Assembly (NCBI RefSeq): GCF_937976295.1
Contig: NZ_CALJRY010000224.1
Coordinates: forward strand, 1 to 7,919
Source: an uncultured Rothia sp.
Lineage (GTDB): Bacteria; Actinomycetota; Actinomycetes; Actinomycetales; Micrococcaceae
Reading direction: 5' to 3'
DNA length: 7,919 bases
Shown piece after piece: positions 1 through 5,395 of this stretch. The notes under the pieces were generated by a model. It saw only the letters and a list, made by a program, of their open reading frames with translations, was not told the origin of the DNA and did no database searches. The stretch's first letter is position 1; each line of letters starts with the position of its first letter. Made by a program: the position numbers and the translations under genes.

Positions 1-22
1 CCCCGGCGCGCTCGCGCTGGGC

Positions 23-67
23 AAAAAAAGAAGCCCCGCCTGCACACAAGGTGCAGACGGGACTTCT
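23..67 (-). terminator. Rho-independent terminator of the leftward pentapeptide-repeat gene
   Basis: Arms 29-45 and 51-67 form a 17-bp stem with a 5-nt loop. Read on the minus strand, the two non-Watson-Crick positions become G-U wobbles, and the stem is followed by a run of seven T (complement of A23-A29). Read on the plus strand the same positions are C-A mismatches and there is no U run, so the terminator works leftward. It lies about 54 nt beyond the stop codon at 121. Nothing recognisable was seen in bases 1-22. Confidence 0.88.
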
Positions 68-120
68 CCTAATAAGCTTTACTTGGAGGGGTTTTCTATC
101 CGATTATCAGACTCTTCTAT

Positions 121-1968
121 TTATTCTGCAGGTTCGCTTAGCCCACTGTAATTCCCATCCTTATACTTTGGGGACATCGGGTCGAAAAGTACCGTTCCAA
201 GGGGAATCTTGAACGTCTTACCGAGGAGCGTAGCTGTTCCACAAATGATAGGTTTGCTACCCTGCCTGACAACGAAATAGTAGTCCTGCGGATTCACCTG
301 TGCAGAGAACAGAGCAGAGCCGAAGATATCTGCAAATGTGGGTGTATATCTTTCGAAATATGCGCCGTTGAAGCCTGCGTTGCTGGTGAACTTCGCGTCC
401 GTAAAGTATGCCTTTTCGGCGAAATACGCACCCCAGAAGTTTGCGTTTCCGGTGAACGTAGAGTTCCTGAAGTTTGCATTTCCGGTGAACTCCGCACCCA
501 TAAAGTCTGTGTTTCCGATGAACTCCGCGAGCACGAAGTCTGCGTTTCCGGTGAACTCCGCGCCCTCGAAGTGTGCGTTTCCGGTGAACTCCGCACACTC
601 GAAGCGTGCGTTTCCGGCGAACTTCACGTGCCCGAAGTCTGCGTCTCCAAAGTGTGCGTTTCCGGTGAACTCTGCGCCCCTGAAGTCTGCGCCTCTGGTG
701 AACTTCGCACCTACGAAGTCTGCATTTCCGGTGAACTCCGTATCAAGGAAGTCAGCATCTTCGGTGAACTCCGTACCTACGAAGTCTGCATCACCGTAGA
801 ATCTGGCAGAAGAGAAGATTGCTTTTTCAATGGTGAGGCTGTTCAAGGGGTAGAAAATAGGCGCTCGGCTGAAGTCGAAGTCAAAGCCACTCCACGTTCC
901 TGAAGTAGTGTCGATTATCTTGCCATTATTGTCTTTACCGAAGGTGCTGCTGCGCTTGCTTATCTCAGCGAAGATAGTACGGCGTACGGCCTGTTCTTCG
1001 TGGAACTTTGCATAGTCTGCAGTAATGTCATTAGGTTTTTGGTATTCATCAGAATCTTTGAAACGCTTAAGTAGGACCTGGAGTCGTGAATGCTCTTCTA
1101 TACTGAGCTTCTCGGATTCTGATTCCTGGAGCTTTTCTAGTTCTTTGTGGGCTTCGTATTCTTCTATTTTTTCTGCAAGAGGGAAGGGTGAACGAATATA
1201 AGCGCAAAGAATATCGATAATATCCTGACATTTTTCCTCATCTTTTTTACATGTAGGGTCACTATCGTCAAGCCAAGAATCAGCCAAGTTCACCAGCATT
1301 TTTACTCCGAAGATTCGAGACGTTGAATCTTTTGAGGCGAGCATTTCGTAAGCTTTGGCAGTGGCTCTCTCCCGCTCAGATTTCTTGTCGATATTATTTG
1401 TTACATTCTGATTTGTAGTAATATTATTCTGAATGGATATGGGGGAATTGTTGTTATTCTGAATGGATATGGGCAAATTATTCTGGATAGATGTAGATGA
1501 ATTTTCCTGGACGAATTTAGGAGAAGAATTCGATGGGTTTTCTTGGATGTCAGACTCTTTACTTTTGCCTAATTTTTCATAAAATACAAGTGCTACGGTG
1601 ATTACAAATCCCAATACTGCACCCACATCCCCAATGATTTTGAAAAAATATGCAATTCCCAATAAGAGTGCAGGGAATGCAATGTAGAGAAATATCATGA
1701 TTTTCAGTCCGTGAGGATGATTTGTTTTACGTTGGTGATGTGCAATCAAGAAAAGGATTATTCCGATAGCCGTCCCCAATATATATGCTATTACCTGAAT
1801 GATTGTTTGGAGAGTTTTATCATTTACAAGGAAATGTACGGCGGAAATAGATATAAAGATTAGGCTTAGAATGGTAAGGGATATATACAGGGGGTGCTGA
1901 ATATTTGTTGCTGAGGAGCGAGAAGGTATGCAGTTTTGTTGATCCGGTTTATTATCCATTATGGACAT
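121..1968 (-). CDS. Membrane-anchored pentapeptide-repeat protein (615 aa)
   Basis: The function is not known. An AGGAGA ribosome site (1975-1980) lies 6 nt before the ATG, which supports this start. Four hydrophobic segments are visible at about residues 27-48, 53-77, 88-110 and 112-131. A low-complexity Asn/Ser/Gln linker with short repeats spans 140-195. A helical, charged region spans 200-340 and resembles the domain that often precedes pentapeptide repeats in actinobacterial proteins (AYEML...GVKMLVNLAD...IIDILCAYIRSP). Fourteen units of an A-x-F-x-x-A-x-F pattern run over 383-541, resembling the Pentapeptide_3 type (period 11). A short C-terminal region lacks repeats. Such repeats fold as a right-handed quadrilateral beta-helix, so the likely layout is a membrane anchor, a cytoplasmic linker and a solenoid for protein contacts. 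No enzymatic motif was seen. The 5' half is AT-rich (19 G/C in bases 1801-1860), unlike dnaK, which suggests acquisition. It stands alone, divergent from dnaK, with its own terminator. Confidence 0.88.
   Translation of the reverse strand: MSIMDNKPDQQNCIPSRSSATNIQHPLYISLTILSLIFISISAVHFLVNDKTLQTIIQVIAYILGTAIGIILFLIAHHQRKTNHPHGLKIMIFLYIAFPALLLGIAYFFKIIGDVGAVLGFVITVALVFYEKLGKSKESDIQENPSNSSPKFVQENSSTSIQNNLPISIQNNNNSPISIQNNITTNQNVTNNIDKKSERERATAKAYEMLASKDSTSRIFGVKMLVNLADSWLDDSDPTCKKDEEKCQDIIDILCAYIRSPFPLAEKIEEYEAHKELEKLQESESEKLSIEEHSRLQVLLKRFKDSDEYQKPNDITADYAKFHEEQAVRRTIFAEISKRSSTFGKDNNGKIIDTTSGTWSGFDFDFSRAPIFYPLNSLTIEKAIFSSARFYGDADFVGTEFTEDADFLDTEFTGNADFVGAKFTRGADFRGAEFTGNAHFGDADFGHVKFAGNARFECAEFTGNAHFEGAEFTGNADFVLAEFIGNTDFMGAEFTGNANFRNSTFTGNANFWGAYFAEKAYFTDAKFTSNAGFNGAYFERYTPTFADIFGSALFSAQVNPQDYYFVVRQGSKPIICGTATLLGKTFKIPLGTVLFDPMSPKYKDGNYSGLSEPAE
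355..822 (-). repeat. In-frame 33-bp tandem repeats coding pentapeptide solenoid
   Basis: Fourteen consecutive units encode residues 383-541 of the leftward protein. Thirteen are 33 bp (11 aa) and one, covering residues 438-453, is 48 bp (16 aa). On the plus strand many units share TTCCGGTGAACTCCGC. The central units are the most alike at DNA level, while the edge units have diverged. Because the unit is a multiple of three and lacks stops in several frames, it creates open shadow frames on both strands. Confidence 0.9.
1424..1496 (-). repeat. 30-bp direct repeats in the Asn-rich linker
   Basis: A 20-bp sequence is repeated exactly at 1424-1443 and 1454-1473 (period 30 bp). A third, degraded copy lies at about 1478-1496. 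They encode PISIQNN, PISIQNN and STSIQNN in the linker between the membrane segments and the helical region of the pentapeptide-repeat protein. The in-frame period suggests expansion by slippage or recombination of a flexible spacer. Confidence 0.8.
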
Positions 1969-2082
1969 GTGGGTTCTCCTATCTACTTTGAGAGGATATG
2001 GTCGTAACCAGGATACGGCAGGTGGGTAGCCTCAAGCCACAGGTGAGGGTTCAGGAATTACGGACCGGACAAGCAGAGATAC

Positions 2083-2183
2083 CTCTATAGAGTGAGCGAT
2101 GGAGCTCATAAGCAGACCCTCTATATATATAAGAGGAGTGAATCTCTGATGTCTCACTGCACCTCTAGCAACGCTACTAGAGG
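2083..2183. promoter_or_regulatory. Cluster of three dyads with CCTCT/AGAGG arms
   Basis: The first dyad is the perfect palindrome CTCTATAGAG (2083-2092). The second is CCTCT at 2118-2122 and AGAGG at 2132-2136 around an AT-only core. The third is CCTCTAG at 2162-2168 and CTAGAGG at 2177-2183 with an 8-nt spacer. Centres are about 40 and 45 bp apart. Shared arms at roughly four-turn spacing could mark binding sites for one dimeric regulator of the leftward gene or of an unseen transcript. The role is inferred, and chance is possible in the AT-rich cores. Confidence 0.35.
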
Positions 2184-2292
2184 CCTAGCTTCCAGACCCA
2201 AAAATCGCCCCGCGGCACCCTATATAAGGTGCGCCCAGACCACCTTCCGGCCCCTCCCACACCCCAATTTTTCGGTTTTCCACCCCCTTTCT

Positions 2293-2314
2293 AAAAAATT
2301 TTTAAAAAATTTTT
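2293..2314. other. Tandem A6T5 element, candidate curved DNA
   Basis: Two exact copies of AAAAAATTTTT lie head to tail with an 11-bp period, near one helical turn, in otherwise GC-rich DNA about 210 bp upstream of the dnaK -35 box. Further A4-A7 tracts follow at 2378-2382, 2400-2403, 2432-2435, 2444-2447, 2466-2470 and 2494-2500, several of them spaced 10-12 bp. Phased A-tracts bend DNA; any effect on dnaK transcription is inferred. Confidence 0.5.
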
Positions 2315-2449
2315 CGCCCGAGCACCCGGCGCCGTCCGCCGTGCGCTGAATCGCCGCGCCGCACCCTCGCGCCACCCAAAAACCCCGGAATTTCGCGGCA
2401 AAACCGCCCATGCGCGCCTCGCCTCCTCCCCAAAATCACCCGCAAAACG

Positions 2450-2478
2450 CCCCTCCGAAGCCCCGAAAAACCCGTCCC
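2450..2478 (-). other. Putative G-quadruplex motif upstream of dnaK promoter
   Basis: The plus strand reads C4-N7-C4-N6-C3-N2-C3, so the minus strand fits the G3+N1-7 rule for an intramolecular G-quadruplex. It ends 22 bp before the first HAIR operator. The surrounding sequence is generally C-rich, so the motif may simply reflect composition. Confidence 0.4.
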
Positions 2479-2500
2479 TAACACGTTCCCGCGAAAAAAA

Positions 2501-2521
2501 GTTGAGTCTTTTTCGCTCAAC
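2501..2521. promoter_or_regulatory. HAIR operator 1 (HspR site) upstream of dnaK
   Basis: GTTGAGT (2501-2507), a 7-nt spacer and GCTCAAC (2515-2521) match the HspR-associated inverted repeat CTTGAGT-N7-ACTCAAG at 6/7 and 5/7 positions. The site ends 4 bp before the -35 box. An hspR gene in the same cluster supports the assignment. Binding here should repress dnaK-grpE until heat or misfolded protein removes HspR. Confidence 0.85.
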
Positions 2522-2525
2522 TCTA

Positions 2526-2554
2526 TTGACAGTCCCTCCGAGAAGGTGCATACT
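2526..2554 (+). promoter_or_regulatory. dnaK promoter (housekeeping sigma type)
   Basis: TTGACA (2526-2531, a perfect -35), a 17-bp spacer and CATACT (2549-2554, 4/6 to TATAAT). It sits between the two HAIR operators, and the second HAIR overlaps the end of the -10 box. Transcription would start near 2561, leaving a leader of about 137 nt. A weak CCCGC/GCGGG pairing (2644-2648 with 2664-2668) lies just before the ribosome site. Confidence 0.82.
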
Positions 2555-2573
2555 TGAGTACATGAGGCTCAAG
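2553..2573. promoter_or_regulatory. HAIR operator 2 (HspR site) over the dnaK start point
   Basis: CTTGAGT (2553-2559), N7 and GCTCAAG (2567-2573). It matches the HAIR consensus at 13 of 14 half-site bases, making it the best site in the window. It overlaps the -10 box and the expected start point, so bound HspR should directly block RNA polymerase. Confidence 0.92.
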
Positions 2574-2680
2574 GCAGCCGCGCAGACCACCCCACACGTA
2601 CCTGGACGCGCAGCACCGACCGCCTCCAAAACTTTCAAACTAACCCGCCTCGCATTAGAAGAAGCGGGGCACTAACACCT

Positions 2681-2686
2681 AAGGAG
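2681..2686 (+). promoter_or_regulatory. dnaK ribosome binding site that fixes the start
   Basis: AAGGAG lies 11 nt before the ATG at 2698. An in-frame GTG at 2686 overlaps this site and has no ribosome site of its own. The ATG gives the standard DnaK N-terminus MARAVGIDLGTTNS, so 2698 is the start. Confidence 0.88.
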
Positions 2687-2697
2687 TGAATAAACAT

Positions 2698-4530
2698 ATG
2701 GCACGTGCAGTAGGTATTGACCTCGGTACCACCAACTCGGTCGTAGCAGCACTGGAAGGTGGCGACCCGGTCGTCATCGCTAACGCAGAGGGCACTCGCA
2801 CCACCCCCTCCGTCGTCGCATTCTCCAAGGATGGCGAGGTTCTGGTCGGTAGCGTCGCAAAGCGTCAGGCAGTGACCAACGTCGACCGCACCATCTCCTC
2901 CGTCAAGCGCCACATGGGCACCGACTGGACCACCGAGATTGACGGCAAGAAGTACACCCCGCAGGAAATCTCCGCTCGTATCCTCATGAAGCTGAAGGGC
3001 GACGCAGAAGCATTCCTGAACGACACCGTCACCGACGCCGTCATCACCGTCCCGGCATACTTCAACGACGCTGAGCGTCAGGCAACCAAGGAAGCCGGCG
3101 AGATCGCAGGCCTGAACGTCCTGCGTATCGTCAACGAGCCCACCGCCGCAGCACTGGCATACGGTCTGGACAAGGGTAAGGAAGACGAGCTCATCCTGGT
3201 CTTCGACCTCGGTGGCGGTACCTTCGACGTCTCCCTGCTGGAAGTTGGCAAGGACGACGACGGCTTCTCCACCATTCAGGTTCGCGCAACCAGCGGTGAC
3301 AACCGCCTCGGTGGTGACGACTGGGACCACCGCATCGTCGAGTGGCTGCTCGCACAGGTGAAGGCAAACACCGGCGCAGACCTGTCCAAGGACAAGATCG
3401 CTCTGCAGCGTCTGCAGGAGGCAGCTGAGCAGGCTAAGAAGGAGCTGTCCAGCGCTTCTAGCACCAACATCTCCCTGCAGTACCTGTCCGTGACCCCCGA
3501 GGGCCCCATCCACCTGGACGAGAAGCTGACCCGCGCAAAGTTCGAGGAACTGACCCGCGACCTGCTCGAGCGCACCAAGAAGCCCGTGCTCGACGTAATC
3601 AAGGAAGCTGGCGTGTCCATCTCCGAGATTTCCGAGGTCATCCTGGTCGGTGGCTCCACCCGTATGCCCGCTGTTGCTGAGCTCGTCAAGGAGCTCACCG
3701 GCCGCGAGCCCAACAAGGGCGTGAACCCCGACGAGGTCGTGGCAATGGGTGCAGCTCTGCAGGCAGGCGTTCTGAAGGGCGACCGTAAGGACGTTCTGCT
3801 GATCGACGTCACCCCCCTCTCCCTCGGTATCGAGACCAAGGGCGGCGTGATGACCAAGCTGATCGATCGCAACACCGCAATCCCGACCAAGCGTTCCGAG
3901 ACCTTCACCACCGCAGAGGACAACCAGCCCTCCGTGACCATTCAGGTCTTCCAGGGTGAGCGTGAGTTCACTCGCGACAACAAGAACCTGGGTACCTTCG
4001 AGCTGACCGGCATCGCCCCCGCACCCCGCGGCGTGCCCCAGATTGAGGTCACCTTCGACATCGACGCAAACGGCATCGTCCACGTCTCCGCAAAGGACAA
4101 GGGCACCGGCGCTGAGCAGTCCATGACCATCACCGGCGGTACCTCCCTCTCCAAGGACGACATCGACCGCATGGTCAAGGACGCAGAGGCACACGCTGAG
4201 CAGGACAAGGCACGCCGCGAGGCTGCTGACACCCGCAACGCAGCTGAGTCCGTCGCATACTCCGTCGAGAAGCTCCTGAAGGAGAACGGCGACAAGCTGC
4301 CCGAGGACGTCAAGACCGAGGTTCAGGGCGACGTTGACGAGCTGAAGAAGGCACTCGAGGGTGAGGACGACGCAGCAGTGAAGTCCGCATTCGAGAAGCT
4401 GCAGGCATCCCAGTCCAAGCTGGGTGAGGCACTCTACGCAGCAGCACAGGCTGAGGCATCCGAGTCCAAGCCCGCCGCTGATGAGGACGTTGTCGACGCC
4501 GAGGTTATCGACGAAGACGAGAAGAAGTAA
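2698..4530 (+). CDS. dnaK: Molecular chaperone DnaK (Hsp70)
   Basis: ATP-driven cytosolic chaperone that binds exposed hydrophobic segments of unfolded proteins. It works with a J-protein, which triggers ATP hydrolysis, and GrpE, which exchanges nucleotide. At 610 aa it is full length for a Gram-positive DnaK; such proteins lack an insertion of about 25 residues found in the Gram-negative ATPase domain. The ATPase domain runs to about residue 360, with phosphate motif GIDLGTTNS (6-14), VFDLGGGTFDVSL (168-180) and VGGSTRMP (317-324). The interdomain linker VLLIDVTPLSL lies at 366-376. The beta substrate-binding domain and helical lid follow, ending in the acidic tail DVVDAEVIDEDEKK, a typical co-chaperone-contacting end. 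First gene of the dnaK-grpE unit, controlled by two HAIR operators. In known actinobacteria DnaK is also co-repressor with HspR, closing a feedback loop. Codon use is GC-rich with frequent GCA for Ala. Confidence 0.99.
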   Translation: MARAVGIDLGTTNSVVAALEGGDPVVIANAEGTRTTPSVVAFSKDGEVLVGSVAKRQAVTNVDRTISSVKRHMGTDWTTEIDGKKYTPQEISARILMKLKGDAEAFLNDTVTDAVITVPAYFNDAERQATKEAGEIAGLNVLRIVNEPTAAALAYGLDKGKEDELILVFDLGGGTFDVSLLEVGKDDDGFSTIQVRATSGDNRLGGDDWDHRIVEWLLAQVKANTGADLSKDKIALQRLQEAAEQAKKELSSASSTNISLQYLSVTPEGPIHLDEKLTRAKFEELTRDLLERTKKPVLDVIKEAGVSISEISEVILVGGSTRMPAVAELVKELTGREPNKGVNPDEVVAMGAALQAGVLKGDRKDVLLIDVTPLSLGIETKGGVMTKLIDRNTAIPTKRSETFTTAEDNQPSVTIQVFQGEREFTRDNKNLGTFELTGIAPAPRGVPQIEVTFDIDANGIVHVSAKDKGTGAEQSMTITGGTSLSKDDIDRMVKDAEAHAEQDKARREAADTRNAAESVAYSVEKLLKENGDKLPEDVKTEVQGDVDELKKALEGEDDAAVKSAFEKLQASQSKLGEALYAAAQAEASESKPAADEDVVDAEVIDEDEKK

Positions 4531-4532
4531 TC

Positions 4533-5111
4533 ATGGCTGAGCAGGAAAACATCACCCCCGACCCGCTGGAGGAGGCATTCAACGCCCCCGCAGCGGAAGG
4601 CCACCCCGAAGCTGAATCGGTCGAAACCACCGAAGATGCTGCGGAAGCCGTCGAGGCTGAGCTCCAGGACGCCGTAGAAGCAGAATCTGCGGATGCGGCA
4701 CTCGCCGCAGAGCGCCTGGACTCCCTGCTTCGCCTACAGGCAGAGTTCACTAACTTCAAGAACCGCACCGCCCGCGAAAAGGAGCAGCTGCGAGGCTTCG
4801 TAACCAGTGAACTGGTGACCGCGCTGCTGCCGGTGCTCGACGATATCGACGCCGCACGTAAGCACGGCGACCTGCAGGAAGGCCCTTTCGCCTCCATTGC
4901 TACCAAGCTCGAAGAGCTGCTCGGCAAGCAGGGCGTGGAGCGTTTCGGTGAAGTAGGCGACGCCTTCGACCCGAACATCCACGAAGCTGTCCTGCAGCAG
5001 CCCACCGATGAGGTGGCTGAGGATCATGTCTCCATGGTTCTGCGTTACGGCTACCGCGTGAACGACCGCGTGGTTCGTACCGCTCAGGTGGCTGTGGCTG
5101 TCGCACCGTAA
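4533..5111 (+). CDS. grpE: Nucleotide exchange factor GrpE
   Basis: Releases ADP from DnaK so that ATP can bind and the client is freed; it acts as a cytosolic dimer. At 192 aa it is usual for the family. Residues 1-54 are an acidic, Ala/Glu-rich disordered tail. Residues 55-95 are the start of the long dimerising helix (RLQAEFTNFKNRTAREKEQL). Residues 96-135 form the helical bundle (LLPVLDDIDAARKHGD). Residues 138-190 are the beta head that contacts the DnaK ATPase domain, with GDAFDPNIHEAV (142-153) and GYRVNDRVVRTAQVAV near the end. The ATG follows the dnaK stop by 2 nt, behind only a weak purine-rich site (GAAGAAG), so translation is probably coupled to dnaK. A strong terminator lies 37 nt after the stop. 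Confidence 0.98.
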   Translation: MAEQENITPDPLEEAFNAPAAEGHPEAESVETTEDAAEAVEAELQDAVEAESADAALAAERLDSLLRLQAEFTNFKNRTAREKEQLRGFVTSELVTALLPVLDDIDAARKHGDLQEGPFASIATKLEELLGKQGVERFGEVGDAFDPNIHEAVLQQPTDEVAEDHVSMVLRYGYRVNDRVVRTAQVAVAVAP

Positions 5112-5147
5112 GGTGGTCGGCTCAGCATTGGCTGAATAACTAACGAC

Positions 5148-5192
5148 GGGCGGGTGCTCTCCCTGGTGGGGGAGTGCCCGCCCTGTTGTTTG
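5148..5192 (+). terminator. Rho-independent terminator after grpE
   Basis: Arms 5148-5163 and 5168-5183 pair over 16 bp with a 4-nt loop, followed by TGTTGTTTG. Three positions are G-U wobbles on the plus strand and would be C-A mismatches on the minus strand, so it acts rightward. It separates dnaK-grpE from dnaJ-hspR. Some readthrough is possible because the T run is interrupted. Confidence 0.83.
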
Positions 5193-5279
5193 CTTGCGAT
5201 ATGTGCGTGGTCTCGGCATGTAGCGGCGGTGGTTAAAAGGCTTGTAGGGGTGCTATTTTTTGGGCTCAACCCTTCCAAA

Positions 5280-5300
5280 ATTGAGTCAAGTAGACTAAAC
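5280..5300. promoter_or_regulatory. Degenerate HAIR operator (HspR site) upstream of dnaJ
   Basis: ATTGAGT (5280-5286), N7 and ACTAAAC (5294-5300) match 6/7 and 5/7 of the HAIR half-sites with the correct 7-nt spacer. It covers the -35 box and most of the spacer of the dnaJ promoter. It is weaker than the dnaK sites. An additional GCTCAAC half-site lies at 5264-5270. Confidence 0.6.
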
Positions 5301-5309
5301 TTTTATATA
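5281..5309 (+). promoter_or_regulatory. dnaJ-hspR promoter
   Basis: TTGAGT (5281-5286), a 17-bp spacer and TATATA (5304-5309). It lies downstream of the grpE terminator and about 87 bp before the dnaJ ATG. Overlap with a HAIR-like dyad suggests HspR represses its own unit here. Confidence 0.65.
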
Positions 5310-5326
5310 GAGTATTAAGACAAGCA

Positions 5327-5379
5327 CGCGGTGCCCCTGCAAGCCGTCCCGTAACCGAGGAGGGCGGCGCATCACCGCG
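5327..5379 (+). other. Stem-loop in the dnaJ leader ending next to the ribosome site
   Basis: CGCGGTG (5327-5333) and CACCGCG (5373-5379) are perfectly complementary over 7 bp, and a CCCT/AGGG pairing (5335-5338 with 5361-5364) is possible inside. The 3' arm ends 1 nt before the GAGGAG ribosome site (5381-5386). A second Shine-Dalgarno-like GAGGAGG lies inside the loop at 5357-5363 with no start codon near it. A role in translation control is inferred only. Confidence 0.4.
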
Positions 5380-5395
5380 AGAGGAGAAAACACAC

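Larger units (their letters stand above)
1969..2500. other. Long divergent intergenic region, no convincing gene
   Basis: No coding region here has a convincing ribosome site or recognisable product. From left to right it holds the upstream region of the leftward gene (no confident promoter was picked), three dyads with CCTCT/AGAGG arms (2083-2183), a further GCACC/GGTGC dyad around a TATATA core (2215-2232), a tandem A-tract/T-tract element (2293-2314), and a very C-rich, G-poor plus-strand stretch to about 2480 with recurring A4-A7 tracts. The dnaK regulatory sites start at 2501. Confidence 0.6.

Noticed and set aside
355..822. Possible CRISPR array (regular 33-bp repeats)
   Set aside because: The repeats are contiguous with no unique spacers and are in frame within a protein that extends on both sides.
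338..903. Plus-strand open frames (338-799, 571-903) in the repeat region
   Set aside because: They arise because the 33-bp unit is a multiple of three and stop-free in other frames. They simply repeat one short peptide and have no good ribosome site; the minus-strand frame gives the pentapeptide pattern.
2016..2036. HAIR-like half-site CCTCAAG upstream of the leftward gene
   Set aside because: The partner half-site at the required 7-nt spacing is CGGCAGG, which does not match. There is no support for HspR control of that gene.
2092..2349. 85-codon plus-strand frame with GTG start
   Set aside because: No ribosome site, it crosses the A-tract element, and the product has no recognisable features.
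2220..2638. Minus-strand frames across the dnaK control region
   Set aside because: They run through the HAIR operators and promoter, and their Arg/Gly-rich translations are typical of GC-rich non-coding DNA.
2686..2697. GTG at 2686 as an earlier dnaK start
   Set aside because: It overlaps the AAGGAG ribosome site that serves the ATG at 2698, and the extra four residues are not part of the DnaK N-terminus.
2480..2700. CIRCE (HrcA) operator at dnaK
   Set aside because: No TTAGCACTC-N9-GAGTGCTAA-like dyad is present; the dyads found are HAIR type.
2635..4194. 519-codon open frame antisense to dnaK
   Set aside because: Long antisense frames opposite Hsp70 genes are a well-known by-product of their codon bias. 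The product is Cys/Gly/Val/Asp-rich with no recognisable domain, and the sense strand is unmistakably dnaK.
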